Origin: Veillonella sp. T11011-6
GTDB lineage: Bacteria > Bacillota > Negativicutes > Veillonellales > Veillonellaceae
DNA length: 64,000 nucleotides
Reading direction: 5' to 3'
Assembly (NCBI RefSeq): GCF_002959755.1
Contig: NZ_PPCW01000004.1
Coordinates: forward strand, 558,001-622,000
Shown here: piece by piece, positions 28,701 through 36,607 of the stretch
How the letters are laid out: every line of letters begins with the position of its first letter
How positions within the stretch are numbered: position 1 is the first letter of the stretch
Position numbers and translations under genes: made by a program
The notes under the pieces: model-generated
Database searches by the model: none
Seen by the model: only the letters and a program-made list of their open reading frames with translations
Told to the model about the DNA's origin: nothing

Positions 28701-31700
28701 AAATACTGTAAAAGCTGGCACTGCTACTATGGGCAACCAATCTGCTACTGATAACAAAGCAGCTACACAAACTGGCAACTTTGTAACTGGTTTAGACAAC
28801 ACATCATGGAACATGGCTGATCCTGTCTTCGTTTCTGGTCGTGCAGCTACAGAAGATCAATTAAAAACTGTTAGTGATGCGGTGAGAGCAGCGAATGCCG
28901 GTTCTAGTGATTATCGCTTGATCGAAAACGATACAGCTACTGATAAAGCGTACACTGTAACTAGCAATAAAGTTGATTTGAAAGTAAAAGATGATAAATC
29001 CGGTACTACAAAAACAGTTACTATCAAAGATATTGCGTCTAAAACTGAGTTCGACAAATTAAACGATCGCGCTGTTAAATACGATGTAGATGGCTCTGGT
29101 AATGTAGATAAATCCAAGGTGACATACGAAGGCCCTACATATAACAGCACTAATAAATCTGGTGGCACTCACGTAACTAACGTGGCGTATGCAACTGGCA
29201 ACGACGGTAGCGAAGCAGTTAACGTAGATTACTTAACTGACAAAATCAAAGACAGCTCCGATGCGTTGATTAACAAAGGTTTGAAATTCGATGCTAACGT
29301 AGGTGGTGCTCAAACTAATAAACTTGGTTCCACTGTGACAGTACAAGGCGAAGGCGCAGAAGCTGATGCAAACTACAGCGGTAAAAACATCAAAACATTC
29401 ATCAAACAAGATACAGCTGGTAACACAACAATTGACGTTAAGATGAACAAAAATCTTGAAGTTGAAACTGTAACGGCTACTGGTGCAAATGGTAAAGATG
29501 GCAAAATTGGCATTAACGGTAAAGATGGTGTAACAACGAACCTTTCTATTACACGTGATGGTAAACCTGGTGTAGACGGTGCGGCTGGCACAACTACAAC
29601 TCGTATCGTATACGAAAAACCAGATGGTACTACTGAGGAAGTAGCAACATTGAACGATGGCCTTAAATTCAAAGGCGATATGGGTGCTACATCTAATGTA
29701 AAACTCAACAAACAAGTGGATGTAAACGGTGGCGTTACAAACGCGGCTGACCTTGCAACAGGTAATAACATCGGTGTTACATCTGCAGCAGTTGATGCGG
29801 ATGGCAATGCAAAACTTCAATTGCAATTGGCTAAAGATATTACAGGCCTTAAATCTGTAACAGCTACAGATACTGTGAAAGCTGGCACTGCCACAGTAGG
29901 TAAACAAACTGGTACTGATAACAAAGGTGGCACTCAAACTGGTAACTTTGTAACAGGTTTAGATAATACAAATTGGAATATGGCTGATCCTGTATTCGTA
30001 CCTGGCCGTGCGGCAACAGAAGACCAATTGAAAACTGTCAGTGATGCGGTGAAAGCAGCGAGCGCTAGTGCATCTGACTACCGTTTGATTGGTGATCCAA
30101 CTAATACAACTGACGGTTCCTACAAGGTTACAAACAACCAAGTAGACTTAAAGGTTAAAGATGATAAATCTGGTACTACAAACACTGTAACTATCAAAGA
30201 TATTGCATCTAAAACTGAGCTTGATAAATTAGATGATCGCGCTGTTAAGTACGACTTAGACCCTGCTACAAATACTGTAGATAAATCTAAGGTAACTTAT
30301 GAAGGCCCTACTTACACTAATAAAACTGGTGGTACTCACGTAACTAACGTGGCGTATGCAACTGGTAACGATGGTAGCGAAGCAGTTAACGTGGACTACT
30401 TAACTGATAAGATTAAAGACAGCTCCGATGCGTTGATCAACAAAGGTCTTAAATTCGATGCTAACGTTGGTGGCGTTCAAACTAATAAACTTGGCTCCAC
30501 TGTCATCGTGAAAGGTGAAGGCAACGAAGCAGACGCTAACTATAGCGGTGAAAACATTAAGACTTTCATCGACCAAGATAATACAACTGGTACTACAACA
30601 ATTAACGTTAAATTGAATAAGAACCTTGTAGCCGATTCCATCAAAGTTAACAAAGATGGTAGAGACGGCAAGGATGGCGTATCCATTACAGGCCCTACCG
30701 GTGCTGCTGGTACAGATGGCAACAACGGTAAGGTAGGCATCACTGGTGCTGACGGTAAAGACGCTGTATCTATCTCTGGTAAAGACGGCGTAGGTCACAT
30801 CGGCTTAACTGGCCCTGCTGGTACAAACGGCAAGGATGGTTCTAACGGTATCGACATGTCCGTTAAGAATGGTTACGACGATGCTGCCAAAGGTGTTAAG
30901 GGTGAAAAAGGTGTAGACGGTGTCGATGGTATTACACGTATTGTGTACACTGACAAAACTGGTGAACACCAAGTAGCCACAATGGATGACGGTATGTTGT
31001 ACGGTGGCGATACTGGTACTGTTATTAAGAAAAAACTTAACAATCAAGTGAATGTTAAGGGCGGCATTACAGACCCTGCTAAATTCACAGCGGACGATAA
31101 TATCGGTGTTGTATCTGATGGTACAGATACGTTGAAGGTTCGTTTGGCAAAAGATCTTAAAGGTCTTAACACAGTAACAGCAACTGAAACTGTAAAGGCT
31201 GGCGACGTAGTGATGGGTAAACAATCCGACGGTACACCTGCAGCTAACACTGGTAACTATGTAACAGGCTTAGATAATAAGGACTGGGATGTAACGAATC
31301 CAACAGCTGTTAGCGGCCGTGCAGCAACGGAAGATCAGTTGAAAAAGGTTACAGAAGCTATCAATAATCAAAGCTCTAACTCTACAGATTATCGCTTGGT
31401 TCAAAACCAAACAGCTGGTTCCAATGGCGACTATTCTGTAGACAACAACGGCGATGTGGCGTTGACTGTACAAGATAAAAACCATCCAAATCAAACTGAA
31501 ACAGTAACTATCAAGGACGTAGCATCTAAATCTAACCTAGATAAATTAGAAGACCGCGCTGTTAAGTATGATTTAGATGGTACAGGTAATGTAGATAAAT
31601 CTAAGGTAACTTATGAAGGCCCTACCTACACTAATAAATCTGGTGGTACTCATGTAACTAACGTGGCGTATGCAACAGGCAACGACGGTAGCGAAGCAGT

Positions 31701-34700
31701 TAACGTAGACTACTTAACTGATAAGATTAAAGACAGCTCCGATGCGTTGATCAACAAAGGTCTTAAATTCGATGCTAATGTTGGTGGCGTTCAAACTAAT
31801 AAACTTGGTTCCACTGTCATCGTAAAAGGTGAAGGCAACGAAGCAGATGCTAACTATAGTGGTGAAAACATTAAGACTTTCATCGACCAAGATAATACAA
31901 CTGGTAACACAACAATTAACGTTAAATTAAATAAAAATCTTGTAGCCGATTCCATCAAAGTTAACAAAGATGGCAGAGACGGCAAGGATGGCGTATCTAT
32001 TACAGGTCCTACAGGTGCTGCTGGTACAGACGGCAACAACGGTAAGGTTGGCATCACTGGTGCTGACGGCAGAGACGCTGTATCTATTTCCGGTAAAGAC
32101 GGCGTTGGTCACATTGGCTTAACTGGCCCTGCTGGTACAAACGGCAAGGACGGTTCCAATGGTATCGACATGACTGTTAAGAATGGTTACGACGATGCAG
32201 CCAAAGGCGTTAAGGGTGAAAAAGGTGTAGACGGTGTTGATGGTATTACACGTATTGTGTACACTGACAAAACTGGGGAACACCAAGTAGCTACAATGGA
32301 TGACGGTATGTTGTACGGTGGCGACGCTGGTAATGTAATCAAGAAAAAACTTAACAACCAAGTGAATGTTAAGGGCGGTATTACTGACGAAACTAAATTG
32401 ACTACTGATGACAATATCGGTGTAGTTTCTGATGGTACAGATACGTTGAAAGTTCGCTTGGCAAAAGACCTTAAAGGCCTTAATACCGTAACAGCTTCTG
32501 AAACTGTGAAAGCAGGTACAGCGACTGTGGGTAACCAAGAAGCGACTAAAGCAGATGGTACTAAAGAAACTGGCAATTATGTAACAGGTCTTGATAACAA
32601 AACTTGGGATGCTGACAATATCGTAACGGGTCGCGCTGCTACAGAGGATCAGTTGAAAGATGCATTGGCTAACCAATCTAATGCAGGCCTTAAATTCGAC
32701 GCTAACGTTGGTGGTACTAAGACTAATAAATTAGGCTCCACTGTAATTGTAAGAGGCGAAGGCAATGAAGCAGACGCTAACTACAGCGGCGAAAATATTA
32801 AGACTTTCATCGACCAAGATAATACAACTGGCACTACAACGATTAATGTTAAATTGAACAAAAACCTTGTAGCCGATTCTATTAAGGTCAATAAAGACGG
32901 CAAAGACGGTAAAGATGGCGTATCCATTACAGGCCCTACAGGCGTAGCTGGTCAAGATGGCAACAATGGTAAGGTAGGCATCACAGGTGCTGACGGCAAA
33001 GATGCAGTTTCCATTTCCGGTAAAGACGGCGTTGGTCACATCGGCTTAACAGGTCCTGCTGGTACAAACGGCAAAGATGGCAAAAATGGCATCGATATTT
33101 CTGTGAAAAATGGTTACGATGATGCTGCCAAAGGTGTTAAGGGTGAAAAAGGCGTTGACGGTATAGACGGAATCACACGTATCGTGTATACTGATAAGAC
33201 TGGTGAGCACCAAGTAGCCACTATGGACGACGGCATGTTGTACGGTGGCGACAGTGGCACTGTAATCAAGAAAAAACTTAACAACCAAGTAAATGTTAAG
33301 GGTGGTATTACAGACGCAGCGAAACTTTCCAATGACGATAATATTGGGGTAGTAGCTGATGGCACTGATACATTGATGCTTCGTCTTGCGAAAGACCTTA
33401 AAGGCCTAAATTCTGCTACTTTCAACAATGGTACAGATGGCAACACTGTTGTAAACGGTGGCGGTCTCACTATTAATGATGCAGCAGGTAATCCGTTGAC
33501 GTCCGTTACTAAAGACGGCGTTGTGATTACAGATGGTCCATCTATGACTAAAGATGGTATCGACGCTAGTGATAAGAAAATCAATAACGTAGCTGACGGT
33601 ATAATCGCAGCTGGCAGTAAAGATGCTGTAAATGGCGGTCAATTACATACAGCGGTAGAAGACCTTAAAACTAAAGGTTTCGGTTTAACTGCTGAAGATG
33701 GCGCTTCTGTTAAGAAATCCCTTGGTGATACTGTAACTGTGAAAGGTGACGGTACGAACATTACTACATCTGTAGATAATGGTGCTGTGAAAGTAGCATT
33801 GGCTAGAGATCTTAATGTAGATACTGTTACAGCAAACACAGTAACAACAGGCGACACTAAGATGGATACAAATGGTGTAACTATTAAAGACGGCGCCAAT
33901 GAAGCGACTAAGTTGACTAAAGATGGCTTGCAAATCAACGATGGTGGTAACAAAGCGGTTACTATCGATAAAGATGGTTTGACTATCGAAAACGGTCCTA
34001 AGGTAACAAAAGACGGCATTAATGCTGGTGATAAGAAAATCACTAATGTAGAAGATGGTACAATTGCTGCCGGCAGCAAAGACGCTGTAAATGGCGGTCA
34101 ATTGCATACTGCAATAGAAGACATCAAAGCACAAGGCTTCGGTCTTAAAGCAGAGGATGGTCAATCTGTGAAGAAACATCTTGGTGAAGTAATCGACCTC
34201 AAAGGCGACGGCAACATCAAGACTTCCGTAGATGGCACTGCGATTAAGATGTCCTTGAATGATACAATTACACTTGGCACAGATCCAGCAAAACAAGTTA
34301 AAGTTGATGGATCTACTGGTACGATTACTACGGGTAATGGCGCTAACCAAGTTACAATCGATGGCAGCACAGGTTCTGTTACAGCAGGTAACACTGTGAA
34401 AGCTGGCGATGTAATCATGGGTAACCAAAGCTCAGGTGGTCAAAATGGTAACTTTGTGACTGGTTTGGACAATAAAACATGGAATCCTAACAACCCTGTA
34501 GCTGTTACAGGTCGCGCGGCAACAGAAGATCAATTAAAAGCTGTTAACGACGACTTTAACGAAAAAGCTAAAAATGGTCGTGTATTCCAAGGTGACCAAG
34601 CTGGTAACGATGGTAAAGTTGTTCGCGGTTTAGGCGATACAATGAACCTAAAAGGTGGCGCTGATGTAAATCGTTTGAGTGACAACAATCTGGCTGTTAT

Positions 34701-35472
34701 GAAGAACGCTGCAGGCGATGGCTATGATATCAAGTTGGCTAAGGACCTCAACCTAAAAGACGGTTCTACTACGTATACAAAAACTGTACCAGGAACTAAT
34801 ACTACAATTCCTTATACAGTAGATACAAAAGTAGATGGTGGTGGCATCACAATTACTCCATCCATCAACGGTCAACCTGTACCAGGTCACACTGTAAGTC
34901 TTACAGAAAATGGCTTAAACAATGGTAATAATACTATTACTAATGTAGCGCCAGGCATCAATGGCACTGATGCGGTTAACGTTAACCAATTGCGCAATGC
35001 TATGCATAGTGTAGATGGTAAAATCGCTGATGTTGGTGCAGCTAGCGCAGCCATGGCAGGTCTTAAACCATTGCAATATGATCCATTAGAACCTACACAA
35101 GTGTTGGCGGCTGTTGGCAACTATAAAGGTAGTACTGCTGCTGCTATTGGTATCGCTCACTATACAAATGAATCTACAATGCTTCATATGGGTGTTTCCT
35201 TAGGTGGTCATGATAATATGGTTAACGCTGGTGTATCTTATAAATTCGGTACATCTGACGCTAAAAAAGCAATTCCAGCGCGTTACAAAGCTGGCCCAAT
35301 CAGCTCTGCTTATGTAATGCAAGATGAAGTAGCTGCATTGAAAGCTGAGAACTTACGCATGAAACAACGCGATGAGGAATTATCTGCTAAGTACGAACAA
35401 GTACAACGAGATAATGAAGAGATGAAAGCTCAAATTGCAATGCTTATGAAACAAGCTGGGTTAACCAAATAA
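25768..35472 (+). CDS. Giant YadA-like trimeric autotransporter adhesin with collagen-like stalk segments
   Basis: 3234 residues. Residues 1-24 are an extended signal peptide (ESPR; IYNVIWSKTKKCYVVVSE); the hydrophobic part ends near residue 68 (SVNA). Residues about 110-400 and 520-590 are YadA head repeats (SIG/AIG..A.A.G..S.A.G). Necks with DAVNVAQL start at about 640. The stalk is built from repeated coiled-coil and beta modules with ALINKGLKFDANVGG, TGRAATEDQLK and short Gly-X-Y runs (nt 30650-30860, 31965-32175, 32895-33090). The YadA anchor (about 3090-3160, LKPLQYDPLEPTQ to VSYKFG) forms a 12-strand barrel as a trimer. Unusually, about 70 residues follow it, ending in a charged coiled coil. 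Such adhesins drive aggregation and biofilm in Veillonella. Confidence 0.95.
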   Translation: MNRIYNVIWSKTKKCYVVVSEIVKSGGGKVKSLHTGKTHARMGAVMTVAALLAGVNITSVNAAAIMINNVNNSGYATGQAGGNKWSYLYNYNNPGNMGALDGSATTGYYSGSALNGISIGHNTKIQEDSDPTYYSGVAIGDYAQATGGLSFSIGNYAQSTKPSAMALGTASLSSGFNSLAMMRQAAATGNFSTAIGTTSWASGTGSFAMGYSAQAKGNQSIAIGAAEPITVAGSGNEPSASYNGDTNTVTEGARSLAFGTKARTSAAASDSMAFGSNATTGGSNAVAVGNSANASARDAFAFGNTTQATGANAIAMGRKAQAVQTNSIAMGSHAKALEANALAIGGTAEASKAGTMAIGTAAKASSNNSTAIGNGAQVTGENSMALGAGAKISSNNSIALGAGTEFNDPLVNTYAAFTNEMNPAEAGVVAVGNTGTPRRIVNVAGGQNDNDAATIKQLRYVNNNLAMTIAGPTYTGYQANGSTYKAPDFSIKNSIYHTVKEAVEAAQTNFFSAKGTSADANYDNKGATGTNATAAGVRASAAGNYGTALGADATATSDKGTALGYKAKVTEDDGVALGSNSVANTAAGVAGYDVSAADNRANKYTALTGNVATSTLGAVSVGQSTSVGNETRQITNLAAGTKDTDAVNVAQLRNVNLKIAGNTNDNNGKNDVLLDSQTLTVKGDGAYVTTKANNQTIDVTLTNATKDKIDNAANKDLSNITNVGKKNITALGTIVEAGNNVTIAAPTVDSTTGQKTYTVNAMDTKVSLGTSGLMTLTGGTPDASGVRNYTVDVDPTKVAKTDLSNINNDGKTVIREEAQKAVKVIAGQNTTVTEGTDGTYKTYAVNVAAAGDYRLVENSAAADKAYTVTGNKVDLTVQDTSTPANTKTVTIKDIASKTELDTTKSDLTNKISDTKTELINKGLKFNADNNDVKTNKLGSIVTVAGDANITTKITQTGDDSTIAVTLNKDLNVNTVTATNTVKAGTATMGNQSATDNKAATQTGNFVTGLDNTSWNMADPVFVSGRAATEDQLKTVSDAVRAANAGSSDYRLIENDTATDKAYTVTSNKVDLKVKDDKSGTTKTVTIKDIASKTEFDKLNDRAVKYDVDGSGNVDKSKVTYEGPTYNSTNKSGGTHVTNVAYATGNDGSEAVNVDYLTDKIKDSSDALINKGLKFDANVGGAQTNKLGSTVTVQGEGAEADANYSGKNIKTFIKQDTAGNTTIDVKMNKNLEVETVTATGANGKDGKIGINGKDGVTTNLSITRDGKPGVDGAAGTTTTRIVYEKPDGTTEEVATLNDGLKFKGDMGATSNVKLNKQVDVNGGVTNAADLATGNNIGVTSAAVDADGNAKLQLQLAKDITGLKSVTATDTVKAGTATVGKQTGTDNKGGTQTGNFVTGLDNTNWNMADPVFVPGRAATEDQLKTVSDAVKAASASASDYRLIGDPTNTTDGSYKVTNNQVDLKVKDDKSGTTNTVTIKDIASKTELDKLDDRAVKYDLDPATNTVDKSKVTYEGPTYTNKTGGTHVTNVAYATGNDGSEAVNVDYLTDKIKDSSDALINKGLKFDANVGGVQTNKLGSTVIVKGEGNEADANYSGENIKTFIDQDNTTGTTTINVKLNKNLVADSIKVNKDGRDGKDGVSITGPTGAAGTDGNNGKVGITGADGKDAVSISGKDGVGHIGLTGPAGTNGKDGSNGIDMSVKNGYDDAAKGVKGEKGVDGVDGITRIVYTDKTGEHQVATMDDGMLYGGDTGTVIKKKLNNQVNVKGGITDPAKFTADDNIGVVSDGTDTLKVRLAKDLKGLNTVTATETVKAGDVVMGKQSDGTPAANTGNYVTGLDNKDWDVTNPTAVSGRAATEDQLKKVTEAINNQSSNSTDYRLVQNQTAGSNGDYSVDNNGDVALTVQDKNHPNQTETVTIKDVASKSNLDKLEDRAVKYDLDGTGNVDKSKVTYEGPTYTNKSGGTHVTNVAYATGNDGSEAVNVDYLTDKIKDSSDALINKGLKFDANVGGVQTNKLGSTVIVKGEGNEADANYSGENIKTFIDQDNTTGNTTINVKLNKNLVADSIKVNKDGRDGKDGVSITGPTGAAGTDGNNGKVGITGADGRDAVSISGKDGVGHIGLTGPAGTNGKDGSNGIDMTVKNGYDDAAKGVKGEKGVDGVDGITRIVYTDKTGEHQVATMDDGMLYGGDAGNVIKKKLNNQVNVKGGITDETKLTTDDNIGVVSDGTDTLKVRLAKDLKGLNTVTASETVKAGTATVGNQEATKADGTKETGNYVTGLDNKTWDADNIVTGRAATEDQLKDALANQSNAGLKFDANVGGTKTNKLGSTVIVRGEGNEADANYSGENIKTFIDQDNTTGTTTINVKLNKNLVADSIKVNKDGKDGKDGVSITGPTGVAGQDGNNGKVGITGADGKDAVSISGKDGVGHIGLTGPAGTNGKDGKNGIDISVKNGYDDAAKGVKGEKGVDGIDGITRIVYTDKTGEHQVATMDDGMLYGGDSGTVIKKKLNNQVNVKGGITDAAKLSNDDNIGVVADGTDTLMLRLAKDLKGLNSATFNNGTDGNTVVNGGGLTINDAAGNPLTSVTKDGVVITDGPSMTKDGIDASDKKINNVADGIIAAGSKDAVNGGQLHTAVEDLKTKGFGLTAEDGASVKKSLGDTVTVKGDGTNITTSVDNGAVKVALARDLNVDTVTANTVTTGDTKMDTNGVTIKDGANEATKLTKDGLQINDGGNKAVTIDKDGLTIENGPKVTKDGINAGDKKITNVEDGTIAAGSKDAVNGGQLHTAIEDIKAQGFGLKAEDGQSVKKHLGEVIDLKGDGNIKTSVDGTAIKMSLNDTITLGTDPAKQVKVDGSTGTITTGNGANQVTIDGSTGSVTAGNTVKAGDVIMGNQSSGGQNGNFVTGLDNKTWNPNNPVAVTGRAATEDQLKAVNDDFNEKAKNGRVFQGDQAGNDGKVVRGLGDTMNLKGGADVNRLSDNNLAVMKNAAGDGYDIKLAKDLNLKDGSTTYTKTVPGTNTTIPYTVDTKVDGGGITITPSINGQPVPGHTVSLTENGLNNGNNTITNVAPGINGTDAVNVNQLRNAMHSVDGKIADVGAASAAMAGLKPLQYDPLEPTQVLAAVGNYKGSTAAAIGIAHYTNESTMLHMGVSLGGHDNMVNAGVSYKFGTSDAKKAIPARYKAGPISSAYVMQDEVAALKAENLRMKQRDEELSAKYEQVQRDNEEMKAQIAMLMKQAGLTK
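30236..33420 (+). repeat. Two and a partial copy of a 1.3-kb repeat inside the giant adhesin gene
   Basis: The block 30236-31200 recurs at about 31550-32520 (shift near 1314 bp) with only scattered base changes, and its later part again at 32685-33420. Each copy encodes a beta segment (GPTYTNK.GGTHVTNVAYATG), a collagen-like run and the YTDKTGEHQVATMDDGM segment. A more distant fourth relative covers about 29040-29800. Confidence 0.88.
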
Positions 35473-35510
35473 TCATTCACTTGAGAGTGTATTGAGTATT
35501 TAAAACATAG

Positions 35511-35538
35511 GAAAGCCGCCCTGGGGAGGGCGGCTTCC
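35511..35538 (+). other. GC-rich hairpin between giant adhesin and companion gene
   Basis: AGCCGCCCT / AGGGCGGCT (35514-35522 and 35527-35535, 4-nt loop) is a very stable stem, with no T-tract after it, directly before the start of the companion gene. It is unlikely to terminate; it may be an mRNA end-protecting or processing element, or may limit translation. Confidence 0.7.
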
Positions 35539-35551
35539 AATGAGGGGACTT

Positions 35552-36121
35552 ATGAAACTAATTAAATTACTACCAGTTATGGCAATTGCTTCTGTATGTG
35601 TTGCTGGCCAAGTACATGCGGCACAAGATCCTTTGATGATGCCTGAACAACCTGCGGCTCCTTTGACTGCAGAACAACAAGAAATTTCTCTTGCTGTTCC
35701 TAGTGAAGAGGTAAAAGCTGTAGTATCTGAATTTGCAGCTTTCCAATTGGGAATGAGCAATGCTTTAATCAAAGACGACAATCGCGTAATGTCTGGTCAA
35801 CAACGTTATACTAATAACGTGTTGTACTACATGAATGTTCGTCGTGACTGGTACATTACAAGCCATCGCTATAAAAAAGACAGCTATGCTCGCGTAGCAT
35901 TAGATCGCTTGTACTTAGATTACAAAGAATTCTTCGAAAATCACACAACTGTGTCTGACATGAATAAAGCTGAATATGAAAACCAAATCTTGGCAATTCT
36001 TGAAAAGAATACAGCTAACATGTCTAACGATGAATTGCGTTTCTACATGAACGAAATGGTAATCTACAGCTTGCAACAAGCTATGCGCGATGGTAACAAC
36101 CGCGTTAAACGCATCCGCTAA
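35552..36121 (+). CDS. Exported adhesin-companion protein (family 1, short member)
   Basis: About 189 residues from ATG 35552, with GAGGGG upstream; ATG 35540 would overlap that site. The signal peptide is residues 1-23 (ends VHA). The mature protein is mostly helical and charged, with no membrane segment. Its C-terminal part has AILEKNTANMSNDELRFYMNE, matching AILDVMAKDQENVSNEELRHYMNE in the protein encoded at 54284-55072, which also follows a giant trimeric autotransporter. The 79-bp gap has no terminator or promoter, so it is read with the adhesin. I know no name for the family; a periplasmic chaperone or barrel-assembly accessory role is inferred from linkage only. Confidence 0.8.
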   Translation: MKLIKLLPVMAIASVCVAGQVHAAQDPLMMPEQPAAPLTAEQQEISLAVPSEEVKAVVSEFAAFQLGMSNALIKDDNRVMSGQQRYTNNVLYYMNVRRDWYITSHRYKKDSYARVALDRLYLDYKEFFENHTTVSDMNKAEYENQILAILEKNTANMSNDELRFYMNEMVIYSLQQAMRDGNNRVKRIR

Positions 36122-36150
36122 TCGGTATAATTATAAATTTATACTTTTGA

Positions 36151-36184
36151 AAGAGGTAACGGTAAAAGCCGTTGCCTCTTTTAG
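36151..36184 (+). terminator. Terminator after the adhesin-companion unit
   Basis: AAGAGGTAACGG / CCGTTGCCTCTT stem with a T-rich tail; closes the adhesin-companion transcript. Confidence 0.8.
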
Positions 36185-36261
36185 TTTTTATGACTACATT
36201 ATTTTAGGAAAATGTGAGTTAAATCATATAATAGTGGCCTTAATGGTACTATACTAATTCC

Positions 36262-36456
36262 ATGACCTTATAGCTGTTTATATATAGGTAAGCCCTTACA
36301 TACTATACATAAATTTACATAATAGTATTCAAGTATATGCAATTACTCCTAGTTACAAAGCAATTACAATCCTTTTGGATACTATGTTCTCTCTCGTAAG
36401 CTATAGGTCGTACTAAAACAAATGGCCCCCGTAGGATTCATTCCTGCGGGGGCTTG
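36262..36456 (+). ncRNA. Candidate structured small RNA (unit with its own terminator)
   Basis: No gene is found in 36185-36600. A closing stem joins GACCTTATAGCT (36264-36275) with AGCTATAGGTC (36399-36409), 11 pairs with one bulged T. It is followed by a strong terminator at 36424-36456, which has no gene before it. A TATACT box at 36250-36255 lies at the right distance for a start near 36262. The layout (closing stem, large inner loop, terminator) is 6S-like in outline but no family was recognised. Confidence 0.4.
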
Positions 36457-36460
36457 TTTG
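36424..36460 (+). terminator. Orphan rho-independent terminator
   Basis: GCCCCCGTAGG / CCTGCGGGGGC (36425-36435 and 36443-36453, one G-U pair) followed by TTGTTTG. It lies 270 bp after the previous gene, which already has its own terminator. Confidence 0.8.
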
Positions 36461-36507
36461 TTAATTGTATTGGTTAATCTGTCCTTTATGAATTATTATT
36501 TATGTTA

Positions 36508-36536
36508 TTTACATATTTTTTCGATAGCAGTATAAT
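36508..36536 (+). promoter_or_regulatory. Promoter of the 459-aa trimeric autotransporter
   Basis: TTTACA (36508-36513), 17-bp spacer, perfect TATAAT (36531-36536); ATG at 36608. TCATGA at 36550 lies in the leader. Confidence 0.8.
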
Positions 36537-36607
36537 TTAATCGTAGTAATCATGAGGGTAATATGAAGGGGAAGTGTTTTGTAGTATAACAAGGGAGGCG
36601 TATGATT

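Noticed and set aside
36262-36456. Candidate RNAs as tmRNA, RNase P RNA or SRP RNA
   Set aside because: None of the known core signatures of these RNAs (tRNA-like ends, conserved P4 sequences, GGAA-type SRP loop) is visible in any of the three candidates; a 6S-like outline alone is not enough to name them.
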